From assembly GCF_018704125.1 (NCBI RefSeq), contig NZ_JAGTIS010000001.1, positions 682,001-746,000 on the forward strand: a stretch of DNA of 64,000 nt. The letters run 5' to 3'. The notes under the pieces are model-generated. The model was not told the origin of the DNA. It was given only the letters and a program-made list of their open reading frames with translations, and searched no databases. Of the stretch, positions 26,637-37,474 are shown in pieces (positions within the stretch are counted from its first letter, which is position 1; each line of letters starts with the position of its first letter). The translations under genes were made by a program, and so were the position numbers. Source of the DNA: Metapseudomonas boanensis. GTDB taxonomy: Bacteria > Pseudomonadota > Gammaproteobacteria > Pseudomonadales > Pseudomonadaceae.

Positions 26637-27449
26637 TCAGAGCTGAACCTCCGCGTAGCGCGCAGAAACGTCCTCCAAGCCTTCAGTGATCCGGTCTGAA
26701 TACTTGTTCACCAGGAAGGGCACGCTTTTTTCGTTGTAGTTCTTCAACGACTTCTCGATATACCGCCATTTGGTGCCGATCTCGCCCAGGGCTTCCCTGA
26801 TCTGCGGGGTGTTCTGCGGCGCGCCCTGCAGGTCTGCCAACTGGCTGGTGAATTCGCCAGCCAGTTGGTCGATGGCTTTGCTGCCATTGGCGCCGATAAA
26901 GCTACCGCCCACCGATGCACTACGTGACGCATAGTCGACCGCTATGGTCTGCATCAGCAGGCTTTGTTCGCGGCTGCGCTGGGTCAAGGGGGGAACAACA
27001 GTCGCACCTTCCTGCTGGATCGTGCTGTAGAGCTCACTGCTCAGCGCTAGCAGGCGCTGATTGCGGACGGTGAGGTCGGCTACGGGCTGCAGGTCAGTGA
27101 AGCCTTGCTGCTTGAGTGCGGCCATCAAATTTGCCAAGTCCTTGGCGTAGGCCTTCCACTCCTGCTCCAGCTGCTGGCGCAGGGCACTGGAGGCTTCTCC
27201 GGGCATCCCGGTCAGTTCCTTCAGTCGAGCGTCGGCGAGCTGTACCGATACGTCGATCATCCGCGCATAGCGCTGATCACCCTCCATCCCGTTGTACATA
27301 TAGAAGTCACCCAGACTGCGCTGCGCAGCCAGGCGCATCTGGTGCAACTTGAGGAGACTGGTGGCTGGATCTGCAGCGTGTGCGGATGAAGTCCAGGCGG
27401 GAAGGATGAAAAGGGCGCATAGCAGAATGGCAAGCAAACGGCTCGTCAT
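26637..27449 (-). CDS. Periplasmic helical protein, possibly PilJ-N-like sensor
   Basis: 270 residues with a clean signal peptide (about 1-25, SSAHA-A) and no further membrane helix. The mature protein is all-helical with two related halves: RLAAQRSLGDFYMY near residue 39 and RSREQSLLMQTIAVDYASRS near 165. These resemble the repeated helical sensing modules of PilJ/NarX-type proteins, but the match is only by eye. It could bind a ligand in the periplasm. The ATG at 27449 gives the signal peptide directly; the upstream extension is rejected. Confidence 0.7.
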   Translation of the reverse strand: MTSRLLAILLCALFILPAWTSSAHAADPATSLLKLHQMRLAAQRSLGDFYMYNGMEGDQRYARMIDVSVQLADARLKELTGMPGEASSALRQQLEQEWKAYAKDLANLMAALKQQGFTDLQPVADLTVRNQRLLALSSELYSTIQQEGATVVPPLTQRSREQSLLMQTIAVDYASRSASVGGSFIGANGSKAIDQLAGEFTSQLADLQGAPQNTPQIREALGEIGTKWRYIEKSLKNYNEKSVPFLVNKYSDRITEGLEDVSARYAEVQL

Positions 27450-27928
27450 GGTGCTTCTCCGTGGGCCGTCAGGCCTCGATTGTTGTTGTTCTGGTGGCTT
27501 GGAGGCATTGCACCGACCAGGCTGGGGCGAATGTACCGTTGGCCGAGGCCATTTGCCAACCGCCCGATTGATCGGGACTCCGGCCGGAGTCATGGATCTT
27601 GATGGCGCCTCATCGCGCTCATGAATGTGGATGAGGCCGTACCAGTCACGCTCGTCTAAATGCAGCCTCATGGAGTTCTGGCTGTGGCCGACTGGTCACG
27701 TTATGGAATTGACAAGCGCCGACTTTTCCCTGAATCTCCGCTCACCCAAATCAAACGGGCGTATGAATCAAGCGTTTGTCTTGCCAGGCACGTCTGATCC
27801 AGCCCGAATATCGCGTCGGCGGGTATGCCATACCGATTGGGACTATGCTCCGACGGCTGCGCCGCGGACGAGTCCGCCGGTTGGCTCCGATGTGTACAGT
27901 CCAGTTTCCAAACCGTGGAGATCAGTTG
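27450..27928. other. 479-bp intergenic region upstream of fadBA
   Basis: No convincing gene is seen. It carries the divergent promoters of the periplasmic protein and of fadBA, a candidate TTGACA at 27709-27714, and a tandem PsrA-type operator at 27752-27778. The operator lies about 150 bases before the fadB start, so a long 5' leader is likely. Confidence 0.6.
27752..27778. promoter_or_regulatory. Tandem PsrA-type operator upstream of fadBA
   Basis: Two 14-bp boxes of the form (G/C)AAAC-N4-GTTT(G/C) share base 27765. Box A is CAAAC-GGGC-GTATG (27752-27765) and box B is GAATC-AAGC-GTTTG (27765-27778). Each has one mismatch, in the inner half-site; the outer halves are perfect. P. aeruginosa PsrA is known to repress fadBA5 through this motif. 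The same one-base-overlap design recurs at the psrA promoter. Confidence 0.7.
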
Positions 27929-30076
27929 ATGATTTACGAAGGTAAAGCCATCACGGTTAAGGCTCTTGAGGGCGGTATCGTCGAACTGAAATTCGACCTC
28001 AAGGGTGAGTCCGTCAATAAATTCAACCGTCTCACCCTGAATGAGCTGCGTGGCGCAGTCGAAGCCATCAAGGCCGACGCTTCGGTCAAGGGCATTATCG
28101 TCAGCAGCGGCAAGGACGTATTTATCGTCGGCGCCGATATCACCGAATTCGTCGACAACTTCCAGCTGTCCGACGAAGAACTGATGGCCGGCAATCTCGA
28201 AGCCAACAAGATCTTCAGCGCATTCGAGGACCTCGAAGTCCCCACAGTCGCCGCGATCAATGGCATCGCCCTGGGTGGGGGGCTGGAAATGTGCCTGGCC
28301 GCCGACTACCGCGTCATGAGCGTCAACGCCAAGATAGGCCTGCCGGAAGTCAAACTGGGCATCTACCCAGGCTTTGGCGGCACCGTGCGCCTGCCGCGCA
28401 TCATCGGTACCGACAATGCCATCGAATGGATCGCCTCCGGCAAGGAAAACAATGCCGAGGACGCGCTGAAAGTCGGCGCTGTCGACGCCGTCGTTGCGCC
28501 TGAGTTGCTGCAGGCCGGCGCCCTGGACCTGGTCAAGCGTGCCATCGCCGGCGAGCTGGACTTCAAGGCCAAGCGCAAGCCCAAGCTGGAGAAGCTGAAG
28601 CTCAACGCCATCGAGCAGATGATGGCCTTCGAGACCGCCAAGGGTTTCGTCGCTGGCCAGGCCGGACCGAACTACCCGGCACCGGTCGAAGCTATCAAGA
28701 CCATCCAGAAAGCGGCCAACTTCGGTCGCGACAAGGCGCTGGAAGTCGAGGCCGCTGGTTTCGTCAAGCTGGCCAAGACCCCGGTCGCTGCCAGCCTGAT
28801 CGGACTGTTCCTGAATGACCAGGAACTGAAGAAGAAAGCCAAGTACTACGACGAGGCTGCCAAGGACGTGAAACTGGCTGCCGTGCTCGGCGCCGGTATC
28901 ATGGGTGGCGGTATCGCCTACCAGTCCGCGGTGAAGGGCACTCCGATCCTGATGAAGGACATCCGCGAGGAAGCCATCCAGCTCGGCCTGAACGAGGCCA
29001 GCAAGCTGCTGGACAAGCGTGTCTCCCGTGGCAAGCTGCCGGCCGCCAAGATGGCCCAGGCGCTCAACGCCATTCGCCCGACCCTGTCCTATGGTGATTT
29101 CGCCAATGTCGACATCGTGGTCGAGGCCGTGGTTGAGAACCCGAAGGTCAAACAAGCCGTACTGGCTGAAGTGGAAGGCGTGGTGAAAGAGGACGCAATC
29201 CTGACCTCCAACACCTCCACCATTTCGATCAGCCTGCTGGCCAAGGCGCTGAAGCGTCCGGAAAACTTCTGCGGCATGCACTTCTTCAACCCGGTACACA
29301 TGATGCCGCTGGTGGAAGTGATTCGTGGCGAGAAATCCGGCGAAACTGCAATCGCCACCACCGTCGCCTACGCCAAGAAGATGGGCAAGACCCCGATCGT
29401 GGTCAATGACTGCCCTGGCTTCCTGGTCAACCGCGTGTTGTTCCCGTACTTCGGTGGCTTCTCCAAGCTGCTGGGCTTCGGTGTCGACTTCGTGCGCATC
29501 GACAAGGTGATGGAGAAGTTCGGCTGGCCCATGGGCCCGGCCTACCTGTCCGACGTCGTCGGCATCGATACCGGCCACCACGGCCGCGACGTGATGGCCG
29601 AAGGCTTCCCGGATCGTATGGCGGTTGAGGGCAAGACTGCCGTTGACGCCATGTACGAGGCTAACCGCCTGGGCCAGAAGAACGGTAAGGGCTTCTACTC
29701 CTACGAGATGGACAAGCGTGGCAAGCCGAAGAAAGTCACCGACCCGGCGGCCTATGAAGTGCTCAAGCCGATCATCATCGAGCAGCGTGAAGTCACGGAC
29801 GAAGACATCATCAATTTCATGATGATCCCGCTGTGCCTGGAAACCGTTCGCTGCCTGGAAGACGGCATCGTCGCCACCGCTGCCGAGGCCGATATGGGCC
29901 TGATCTACGGCATCGGCTTCCCACCCTTCCGCGGTGGTGCGCTGCGCTACATCGATAGCATCGGCGTGGCTGAGTTCGTAGCCCTGGCCGACAAGTATGC
30001 CGACCTGGGCGCGCTGTATCACCCGACCGCCAAGCTTCGCGAAATGGCCAAGAACGGCCAGAAGTTTTTCGGCTAA
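27929..30076 (+). CDS. fadB: Fatty acid oxidation complex alpha subunit FadB
   Basis: 715-residue multifunctional enzyme: enoyl-CoA hydratase and isomerase in the N-terminal half ([18 protein letters not shown] near residue 110), and L-3-hydroxyacyl-CoA dehydrogenase in the C-terminal half (NAD motif [17 protein letters not shown] near 318; [18 protein letters not shown]). With FadA it forms the cytoplasmic trifunctional beta-oxidation complex. The ATG at 27929 has GTGGAG upstream and gives the standard FadB length. FadA follows after 19 bases. Expression is probably PsrA-controlled. Confidence 0.97.
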   Translation: MIYEGKAITVKALEGGIVELKFDLKGESVNKFNRLTLNELRGAVEAIKADASVKGIIVSSGKDVFIVGADITEFVDNFQLSDEELMAGNLEANKIFSAFEDLEVPTVAAINGIALGGGLEMCLAADYRVMSVNAKIGLPEVKLGIYPGFGGTVRLPRIIGTDNAIEWIASGKENNAEDALKVGAVDAVVAPELLQAGALDLVKRAIAGELDFKAKRKPKLEKLKLNAIEQMMAFETAKGFVAGQAGPNYPAPVEAIKTIQKAANFGRDKALEVEAAGFVKLAKTPVAASLIGLFLNDQELKKKAKYYDEAAKDVKLAAVLGAGIMGGGIAYQSAVKGTPILMKDIREEAIQLGLNEASKLLDKRVSRGKLPAAKMAQALNAIRPTLSYGDFANVDIVVEAVVENPKVKQAVLAEVEGVVKEDAILTSNTSTISISLLAKALKRPENFCGMHFFNPVHMMPLVEVIRGEKSGETAIATTVAYAKKMGKTPIVVNDCPGFLVNRVLFPYFGGFSKLLGFGVDFVRIDKVMEKFGWPMGPAYLSDVVGIDTGHHGRDVMAEGFPDRMAVEGKTAVDAMYEANRLGQKNGKGFYSYEMDKRGKPKKVTDPAAYEVLKPIIIEQREVTDEDIINFMMIPLCLETVRCLEDGIVATAAEADMGLIYGIGFPPFRGGALRYIDSIGVAEFVALADKYADLGALYHPTAKLREMAKNGQKFFG

Positions 30077-30080
30077 TTGA

Positions 30081-31271
<1,191 letters not shown>

Positions 31272-31285
31272 GCACTAAGAAGATG

Positions 31286-31316
31286 AAAAAACCGGGGCCT
31301 TGTGCCCCGGTTTTTG
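31286..31316 (+). terminator. Terminator of fadBA
   Basis: CCGGGGC and GCCCCGG form a stem (31292-31298 with 31304-31310) extended by A-T pairs and followed by TTTTT. Confidence 0.88.
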
Positions 31317-31420
31317 CTTTATTGAGGAAAATGCGTCGAAAAGGCTGGCCTGCGAACGCCTGAATCGGCACCATGCGCAACTTTTGCGGCTTAGGCCATC
31401 GTTATCACTTCGAGGGAACC

Positions 31421-31657
31421 ATGAGCTTGCAGCCAGGACTTTATCGTCATTACAAGGGGCAGGAGTATCGCGTCATCGGTACTGCCCGGCACTCGGAAAC
31501 CGAGGAAGAGCTGGTGGTCTACCAGGCCCTGTATGGTGAGTTCGGGCTTTGGGTGCGGCCATTGAGCATGTTTACCGAAACGGTGCAGGTGGACGGCGAA
31601 CAGATTGCGCGCTTCGCTTTGGTGAGCGCTGAAGCCGATCTCTTTCCGCGGCCCTGA
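31421..31657 (+). CDS. DUF1653 family protein
   Basis: 78-residue small protein matching the DUF1653 pattern: [42 protein letters not shown] and FALV. It probably has a small beta-barrel fold; the function is unknown. GAGGG precedes the ATG at 31421. It sits between fadBA and topA in its own short unit. Confidence 0.85.
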   Translation: MSLQPGLYRHYKGQEYRVIGTARHSETEEELVVYQALYGEFGLWVRPLSMFTETVQVDGEQIARFALVSAEADLFPRP

Positions 31658-31770
31658 GGGCTGCACGGTTCGAGGTGCGCTTGACCGGGCCTCGCTGGCC
31701 ACTATATATAGCGGTGCCGCGACAGGCGGCTGCCGCCTTTTACTTTTTACATTCAGGAACAAACCGATCA

Positions 31771-34377
31771 ATGGGCAAATCGCTGGTCATCGTGGAATCC
31801 CCGGCCAAGGCCAAGACCATCAACAAGTACCTGGGCAACCAGTACGTGGTGAAGTCGAGCATCGGCCATATCCGTGACCTGCCTACCAGTGGTTCGGCCA
31901 GTGCGAGCAAGGAGCCTGCCAAGCGCGGCAAGGCTGCGGCCGAGGCGCCGGCACTTTCTCCCAAGGAGAAGGCCAAGCGGCAGTTGGTCGCGCGAATGGG
32001 CGTAGACCCCGAGCACGGCTGGAAGGCCAAGTACGAGATCCTGCCTGGCAAGGAAAAGGTGATCGAGGAGCTGCGGCGCCTCGCCAAGGATGCTGACACA
32101 ATCTATCTCGCAACCGACTTGGACCGCGAAGGGGAGGCCATCGCCTGGCACCTGCGGGAATCCATCGGCGGTGAAGACAGCCGCTACAAGCGCGTGGTGT
32201 TCAACGAAATTACCAAGAAGGCGATCCAGGAGGCGTTCTCCCGGCCCGGGGAGCTGGACATCAACCGTGTCAACGCCCAGCAGGCGCGTCGTTTCCTCGA
32301 TCGCGTAGTCGGCTATATGGTTTCGCCCCTGCTTTGGCAGAAGATTGCCCGTGGCCTGTCCGCCGGCCGAGTGCAGTCGGTCGCGGTCAAGCTCGTTGTG
32401 GAACGCGAGCGCGAGATCCGCGCCTTCGTCCCGGAAGAATACTGGGAAGTGCATGCCGATCTCGGCACTGCCAAGGGCGCCAAGGTGCGTTTCGAAGTGG
32501 CGCGGGAGAATGGCGAGGCCTTCAAACCGGTCAACGAAGCCCAGGCCATGGCGGCCCTTGAGAAGCTCAAGGCTTCCTCGTACAGCGTCACCAAGCGCGA
32601 AGATAAGCCGACCTCCAGTCGTCCGTCCGCGCCGTTCATCACGTCCACCCTTCAGCAGGCAGCGAGCAACCGCCTGGGCTTTGGCGTGAAGAAGACCATG
32701 ATGATGGCCCAGCGCCTCTACGAGGCCGGCTACATCACCTATATGCGTACCGACTCGACCAACCTCTCGGCCGACGCCATCGGGATGGTCCGTGGCTTCA
32801 TCGAGGGCGAGTTCGGGCAGAAATATCTGCCGGCCAAACCAAACGTATACTCCAGCAAGGAAGGCGCCCAGGAGGCCCACGAGGCGATCCGGCCTTCTGA
32901 CGTGAACCTGCGTCCGACGCAACTTTCCGGCATGGAGCGAGATGCCGAGCGTCTCTACGACCTGATCTGGCGCCAATTCGTCGCCTGCCAGATGCCACCG
33001 GCGGAATACCTGTCCACCAGCGTCAGCGTTTCAGCTGGCAAATTCGAGCTGCGTGCCAAGGGCCGCATCCTCAAGTTCGACGGTTACACCCGCGTCCTGC
33101 CACAACAGAGCAAGCCGGGCGAAGACGATGTGCTGCCGGAGATGAGCGAAGGCGAACTGCTCGAATTGCTGAAGCTGGACCCCAGTCAGCACTTCACCAA
33201 GCCGCCGGCGCGTTACTCCGAAGCCAGTTTGGTAAAGGAGCTGGAAAAGCGCGGCATTGGCCGTCCGTCTACTTACGCCGCGATCATTTCGACCATCCAG
33301 GAGCGTGGCTACGTCACGGTGCATAACCGCCGTTTCTATGCCGAGAAGATGGGCGATATCGTCACCGAACGGCTCAATGAAAGCTTCGCGAACCTGATGG
33401 ACTACGGCTTTACCGCCGGGATGGAAGAGCATCTGGACGACGTGGCCCAGGGGGAGCGTGACTGGAAGCACCTGCTCGATGAGTTCTATGGTGACTTCAG
33501 GACGAAGCTGGAGCTCGCCGAGGGCGCGGAAAAAGGTATGCGCGCCAACCAGCCAACCCTGACCGACATTCCCTGCCGCGATTGCGGTCGGCCGATGATG
33601 ATTCGCACGGCCTCAACCGGTGTGTTCCTGGGTTGCTCCGGCTACAGCCTGCCGCCGAAGGAGCGCTGCAAGGCTACCGTCAATCTGGTGCCGGGCGACG
33701 AGATCGCTGCTGATGACGAGGGTGAGTCCGAGTCCCGCGTTCTGCGCGGCAAGCATCGCTGCCCAATCTGTTCGACTGCGATGGATGCCTACTTGCTGGA
33801 CGAGACCCGCAAGCTGCACATCTGCGGCAACAACCCGGATTGCTCGGGCTACGAGATTGAGCAGGGCCAGTACCGCATCAAGGGCTATGAAGGTCCAAGC
33901 CTTGAGTGTGACAAGTGCGGCAGCGAGATGCAGCTCAAGACGGGTCGTTTCGGTAAGTTCTTCGGTTGCACCAATGCCAGTTGCAAGAACACGCGAAAGC
34001 TCCTCAAGAGCGGTGAGGCAGCTCCGCCGAAGATCGATCCGATCCGCATGCCGGAGCTGAAGTGCGAGAAGGTCGACGACATCTATGTTCTGCGTGACGG
34101 AGCTTCCGGCCTGTTCCTGGCGGCCAGTCAGTTCCCGAAAAACCGCGAGACCCGCGCTCCGCTGGTGATGGAGCTGATCCCCCATAAGGACGAACTGGAT
34201 GCGAAGTACCATTACTTGCTGGATGCGCCGAAGAAGGATCCCGAAGGGCGCCCTGCGGTGATCCGCTTTAGTCGCAAGACCAAGGAGCAGTACGTGCAAA
34301 CCGAGGTCGAGGGTAAGCCTACCGGCTGGCGCGCCTTCTACGACGGCGGCAAGTGGAAGGTCGAAGACAAGCGTTGA
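31771..34377 (+). CDS. topA: DNA topoisomerase I
   Basis: 868-residue type IA topoisomerase that relaxes negative supercoils. The TOPRIM domain begins at [20 protein letters not shown] and contains [13 protein letters not shown]; the catalytic tyrosine in YITYMRTDS is Tyr324. The C-terminal part has several zinc-ribbon repeats with paired cysteines ([30 protein letters not shown]). The ATG at 31771 gives the standard N-terminus. Confidence 0.97.
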   Translation: MGKSLVIVESPAKAKTINKYLGNQYVVKSSIGHIRDLPTSGSASASKEPAKRGKAAAEAPALSPKEKAKRQLVARMGVDPEHGWKAKYEILPGKEKVIEELRRLAKDADTIYLATDLDREGEAIAWHLRESIGGEDSRYKRVVFNEITKKAIQEAFSRPGELDINRVNAQQARRFLDRVVGYMVSPLLWQKIARGLSAGRVQSVAVKLVVEREREIRAFVPEEYWEVHADLGTAKGAKVRFEVARENGEAFKPVNEAQAMAALEKLKASSYSVTKREDKPTSSRPSAPFITSTLQQAASNRLGFGVKKTMMMAQRLYEAGYITYMRTDSTNLSADAIGMVRGFIEGEFGQKYLPAKPNVYSSKEGAQEAHEAIRPSDVNLRPTQLSGMERDAERLYDLIWRQFVACQMPPAEYLSTSVSVSAGKFELRAKGRILKFDGYTRVLPQQSKPGEDDVLPEMSEGELLELLKLDPSQHFTKPPARYSEASLVKELEKRGIGRPSTYAAIISTIQERGYVTVHNRRFYAEKMGDIVTERLNESFANLMDYGFTAGMEEHLDDVAQGERDWKHLLDEFYGDFRTKLELAEGAEKGMRANQPTLTDIPCRDCGRPMMIRTASTGVFLGCSGYSLPPKERCKATVNLVPGDEIAADDEGESESRVLRGKHRCPICSTAMDAYLLDETRKLHICGNNPDCSGYEIEQGQYRIKGYEGPSLECDKCGSEMQLKTGRFGKFFGCTNASCKNTRKLLKSGEAAPPKIDPIRMPELKCEKVDDIYVLRDGASGLFLAASQFPKNRETRAPLVMELIPHKDELDAKYHYLLDAPKKDPEGRPAVIRFSRKTKEQYVQTEVEGKPTGWRAFYDGGKWKVEDKR

Positions 34378-34451
34378 TCGGTTGTTGCGCGCCCGGCACA
34401 GCCTTGCTGGGCGCGCATATACTGCTTGAGTTCCCTTTGGAGGGCGCCGTC

Positions 34452-34976
34452 ATGGCCCACGAACGTTATACTCGCACGAATCAGAAACTGTTCTTTGCCG
34501 GCCTGTCCCTGGAAGCTTGGCGCAAGGCCGAAGAGGCGCGGGCAATGAATGCCCAGGCCGTGGTTCAGGCAGAGCGGGAAGCTGCGCTGTTCCATCTTTA
34601 CGGTGCTTTGCTCGGGCTCTGTCATGAGATTGCCGGTTACTACCGGTTGTCCGAAGCTGATGAACCAAGGGTCGAGTCGCTGCTCAAGCCCGAAGTGCTG
34701 GCGGCAGCCCCTTGCCCTGAGCTGAGTGAGTTGCTTGAGCTTGCCCAGAACCCTGAAACCTGGCTTGCCCAGTTGCTTGATTCTTACGCTGCGCTGTTCC
34801 AGCCGCCGCAGGCCCCTAAGGTTGCAAAGGTCGACCCGACGTTACCCCTCATTCCGACTGTGAAGGCCGAGGACGCGGCTGATGCTGCGCCTTTGAGCCC
34901 TGCAACGCTTGAAGAATGGCGGCAGAGCCTGAAGGGCCTTGCGCTTCGCTTCCGGGAAAGCCTCAGCGAATGCTGA
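34452..34976 (+). CDS. DUF6586-like hypothetical protein
   Basis: 174-residue cytoplasmic protein, mostly helical, without signal or membrane segments. The N-terminal part (YTRTNQKLFFAGLSLEAWRKA) is well formed, and a Pro/Ala-rich linker (about 115-145) separates it from a final helix (EEWRQSLKGLALRFRESL). From memory, the same gene lies behind topA in other pseudomonads. The function is unknown. The ATG at 34452 follows a GGAGG-like site (TTTGGAGGGC). Confidence 0.78.
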   Translation: MAHERYTRTNQKLFFAGLSLEAWRKAEEARAMNAQAVVQAEREAALFHLYGALLGLCHEIAGYYRLSEADEPRVESLLKPEVLAAAPCPELSELLELAQNPETWLAQLLDSYAALFQPPQAPKVAKVDPTLPLIPTVKAEDAADAAPLSPATLEEWRQSLKGLALRFRESLSEC

Positions 34977-35047
34977 TTTGATCGGCGGGCTAGGGCGCGA
35001 GAGTGGCTGGCTGTTACAATAGCCACCTTTCGTGGAGATCAAATCTT

Positions 35048-35281
35048 ATGCCTACGTCCTTTCTGGAAATCGTCGAGTTGCCCGACGGGCGCATTATCCT
35101 GCGTCGGGCTGAGGACGAGGAGGCGCTTGTAACGCTGGACTTTTCCTCTGACGCCAAAGCCTTCCTCCAGGGGCACCATCTGGAGATTGCGAAAGCCATG
35201 CTCAATGTCGGTGTTCAAATGGCCGGTCGTCTGGCTGAAGGCGAAATGGACCACGAAGAGGGTCCGCGCGTCCTTCACTGA
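35048..35281 (+). CDS. Small conserved hypothetical protein
   Basis: 77 residues, acidic, no signal. The N-terminus SFLEIVELPDGRIILRRAEDEE suggests a short beta-hairpin; a helix and an acidic tail follow (EGEMDHEEG). No family is recognised with certainty. It lies convergent to sulA, 90 bases away, and close behind the previous hypothetical gene, probably in one transcript. Confidence 0.72.
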   Translation: MPTSFLEIVELPDGRIILRRAEDEEALVTLDFSSDAKAFLQGHHLEIAKAMLNVGVQMAGRLAEGEMDHEEGPRVLH

Positions 35282-35371
35282 CACCGTGCTTGATCCGGCA
35301 GCAGGTTGATCATTAGTGGAGCTGGTTACAGCTTGATGTCAGCCGGGCGCAGCAGAACGCTTTTGACACGC

Positions 35372-35845
35372 TTATCCCAGCAAGATGTTCAGGCTTTGTG
35401 CGCTGCCTTGGCGCGCGGCGTGAGCAAGTTGCTGTCGAGCCTTTGCGCTCAAGCGAATCCAGCTGACTACAGTATGGCTGCGGCCCAGGCGTAGGGCTTC
35501 GCAGGCCAGTTCCAGTGCGCTCTGCTCTCCACGAGACTGCAGGAGCAGGATGCGTTCGCGATTCAGGCCCGATTCGCGCAGCCAGGCCTGGGTCAGGCTA
35601 GGTGGGGCGTCGATCAGGGTCAGCCAGCGAGCATCCAGCTCCTCGCTCAGCTCGCGGAGTATAGAGGCCAGCAAGTGCCGGCAGTGGCCGGAAGCGCCTC
35701 TAAGCGACAATTCGCTGAAGGCTTCTGGCTCGTTCTGAGGCGGACTGCTCTCAATCTCTGTCAGGATCGGGGCAGCAGGATTGGCTAGGATGGCATCGTG
35801 GAACAGTGGAAGCTGAGACCGGCCGAGCGACTGCGGGAACTGCAT
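35372..35845 (-). CDS. sulA: SOS cell division inhibitor SulA
   Basis: 157-residue SulA homologue, which binds FtsZ and stops septation during the SOS response. It has the family's conserved core: RWLTLIDAPPSLTQAWLRESGLN, then ILLLQSRGEQSALELACEALRLG and TVVSW. It begins 10 bases after the lexA stop, with AAAGGAGG next to that stop, so it is the second gene of a lexA-sulA operon and shares the LexA boxes upstream of lexA. Confidence 0.92.
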   Translation of the reverse strand: MQFPQSLGRSQLPLFHDAILANPAAPILTEIESSPPQNEPEAFSELSLRGASGHCRHLLASILRELSEELDARWLTLIDAPPSLTQAWLRESGLNRERILLLQSRGEQSALELACEALRLGRSHTVVSWIRLSAKARQQLAHAARQGSAQSLNILLG

Positions 35846-35855
35846 GGAGCCTCCT

Positions 35856-36467
35856 TTAGCGGCGAATTACGCCGACACTCAAACCTTCGATCACCAGATC
35901 CTGTTGATCCAGATCTACCTCGATGGGGGCAAACTCGGCATTTTCTGCGATCAGCCAGACCTTGTCGCCATCGCGCCTGAAGCGCTTGACCGTTACCTCG
36001 TCATTCAGCCGTGCCACGACAACCTGGCCGTTGCGGACCTCGCGAGTGCTATGGACTGCCAGGAGGTCTCCATCAAGAATGCCGATGTCCTTCATGCTCA
36101 TGCCGTGGACACGAAGCAGGTAGTCGGCGCGAGGATGGAAGAAGCCCGGGTTGATACGGCAAGATTCTTCGATGTTCTGTTGCGCCAGGATAGGGGCGCC
36201 TGCCGCTACGCGACCCACCACGGGAAGTCCGTCTTCTTCGTTGTTTCCAGGCTCGAAGCCGGGGATGCGGATCCCGCGTGATGCGCCGGGCGTCATCTCG
36301 ATGGCGCCCTTGCGAGCCAGCGCCTTGAGGTGTTCCTCGGCAGCATTGGGGGATTTGAAGCCGAGTTCCTGAGCGATTTCCGCTCGGGTCGGTGGGAAGC
36401 CGTTGTCTTCAAGGCAGCGCTTGATGAATGCGAGAATCTCGGCTTGGCGGGGCGTCAGTTTCAGCAT
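35856..36467 (-). CDS. lexA: LexA repressor
   Basis: 203-residue SOS repressor and autoprotease. The winged-helix DNA-binding domain spans residues 1-65 ([26 protein letters not shown]). The Ala89-Gly90 cleavage site is in VGRVAAGAP. Ser124 in VHGMSM and Lys161 in DEVTVKRF form the catalytic dyad. RecA-stimulated self-cleavage induces the regulon. Two LexA boxes lie directly upstream, indicating autoregulation. No strong ribosome site is visible before the ATG at 36467. Confidence 0.97.
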   Translation of the reverse strand: MLKLTPRQAEILAFIKRCLEDNGFPPTRAEIAQELGFKSPNAAEEHLKALARKGAIEMTPGASRGIRIPGFEPGNNEEDGLPVVGRVAAGAPILAQQNIEESCRINPGFFHPRADYLLRVHGMSMKDIGILDGDLLAVHSTREVRNGQVVVARLNDEVTVKRFRRDGDKVWLIAENAEFAPIEVDLDQQDLVIEGLSVGVIRR

Positions 36468-36476
36468 GGCGGCGCT

Positions 36477-36492
36477 CTGTTTTTTTATACAG
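36477..36492. promoter_or_regulatory. LexA box 1 (proximal)
   Basis: CTGT-N8-ACAG, a perfect match to the gamma-proteobacterial SOS box, 10 bases upstream of the lexA start codon and just downstream of the predicted transcription start. Confidence 0.9.
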
Positions 36493-36495
36493 TGA

Positions 36496-36511
36496 CTGGA
36501 ATTATATACAG
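36496..36511. promoter_or_regulatory. LexA box 2 (distal)
   Basis: CTGG-N8-ACAG on the plus strand (CTGT-N8-CCAG on the minus), one mismatch from the SOS consensus, 19 bp centre to centre from box 1. It covers the predicted -10 element of the lexA promoter. Confidence 0.85.
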
Positions 36512-36528
36512 TGCTTGGCGCTTGGCAA
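36501..36528 (-). promoter_or_regulatory. Sigma-70 promoter of lexA-sulA
   Basis: On the minus strand, TTGCCA (36528-36523), a 16-bp spacer and TATAAT (36506-36501). The -10 lies inside LexA box 2, so bound LexA would block polymerase. Confidence 0.75.
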
Positions 36529-36664
36529 TGCTTCTTTCTTCGATTGTTGCGCGGGGCTCTCTGAGTGTGGACGAAAGAGGTGTACCGTCCGCGGCATTCC
36601 GGGCGTCTTTTACGGGCGGTGCCAGCCTTGTATGACCATTGCGTCAGATACTGAAGGGTCCGAC

Positions 36665-36694
36665 TTGACAAGTGGCGGTTATGAAACGTATGTT
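36665..36694 (+). promoter_or_regulatory. Sigma-70 promoter of psrA
   Basis: TTGACA at 36665-36670, an 18-bp spacer and TATGTT at 36689-36694. The -10 is buried in the first PsrA-type box, which predicts autorepression. Confidence 0.65.
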
Positions 36695-36709
36695 TCAAAC
36701 AAGTGTTTG
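36683..36709. promoter_or_regulatory. Two overlapping PsrA operators upstream of psrA
   Basis: Box 1 is GAAAC-GTAT-GTTTC (36683-36696) and box 2 is CAAAC-AAGT-GTTTG (36696-36709). Both are perfect matches to the published PsrA pattern (G/C)AAAC-N4-GTTT(G/C), and they share one base. They end 15 bases before the psrA ATG. Confidence 0.85.
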
Positions 36710-36724
36710 TCAGGCGGAGGAGCC

Positions 36725-37432
36725 ATGGCCCAGTCGGAAACCGTCGAACGCATCCTTGATGCTGCGGAACAGCTGTTCGCGGAGAAAGGCTTCGCCGAAA
36801 CCTCGCTGCGCCTGATCACCAGCAAAGCCGGGGTCAACCTGGCTGCAGTGAATTACCACTTCGGTTCGAAGAAGGCCCTTATCCAGGCAGTATTCTCGCG
36901 TTTCCTCGGTCCTTTCTGCCAAAGTTTGGAGCGCGAACTAGACCGTCGCCAGGCCAAGCCTGAGAACAAGGCGAGCCTTGAAGAGTTGCTGGAGATGCTG
37001 GTCGAGCAGGCGCTTGCGGTCAAGCCTCGAAGTGGAAACGACCTATCGATCTTCATGCGCCTGCTGGGCTTGGCATTCAGTCAGAGCCAAGGTCACCTGC
37101 GCAAGTACCTTGAAGAAGTCTATGGAAAGGTTTTCCGTCGTTACATGCTGCTGGTGAACGAGTCCGCGCCAAAAGTTCCACCGCTGGAGCTTTTCTGGCG
37201 GGTGCATTTCATGCTCGGCGCTGCTGCCTTCAGCATGTCCGGTATCAAGGCGCTCCGTGCCATGGCAGAGAACGATTTCGGGGTCAACACCTCGATCGAG
37301 CAGGTCATGCGTTTGATGGTGCCGTTCCTTGCGGCTGGCATGCGTGCCGAGACTGGGGTGTCTGACGAGGCGCTGGCCAAGGCAGTGCTCAAACCGCGCA
37401 ACAAGACTGCGACCACGCCTGTAAAGGTCTGA
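36725..37432 (+). CDS. psrA: Fatty-acid-responsive regulator PsrA (TetR family)
   Basis: 235-residue TetR-type regulator. The helix-turn-helix covers residues 5-55 ([36 protein letters not shown]); the large C-terminal domain binds the ligand. In P. aeruginosa, PsrA senses long-chain fatty acids, represses fadBA5 and itself, and activates rpoS. GGAGG lies a few bases before the ATG at 36725. The tandem operator just upstream and the matching one at fadBA support the assignment here. Confidence 0.94.
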   Translation: MAQSETVERILDAAEQLFAEKGFAETSLRLITSKAGVNLAAVNYHFGSKKALIQAVFSRFLGPFCQSLERELDRRQAKPENKASLEELLEMLVEQALAVKPRSGNDLSIFMRLLGLAFSQSQGHLRKYLEEVYGKVFRRYMLLVNESAPKVPPLELFWRVHFMLGAAAFSMSGIKALRAMAENDFGVNTSIEQVMRLMVPFLAAGMRAETGVSDEALAKAVLKPRNKTATTPVKV

Positions 37433-37474
37433 GGCTATGGGCGCGGGAGGTCTGATCGGCTAAGCTTGCGGCCC

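Noticed and set aside
27709-27714. TTGACA as the -35 of fadBA
   Set aside because: No acceptable -10 at 16-18 bp (the best is GAATCT); kept only as a mention in the intergenic entry.
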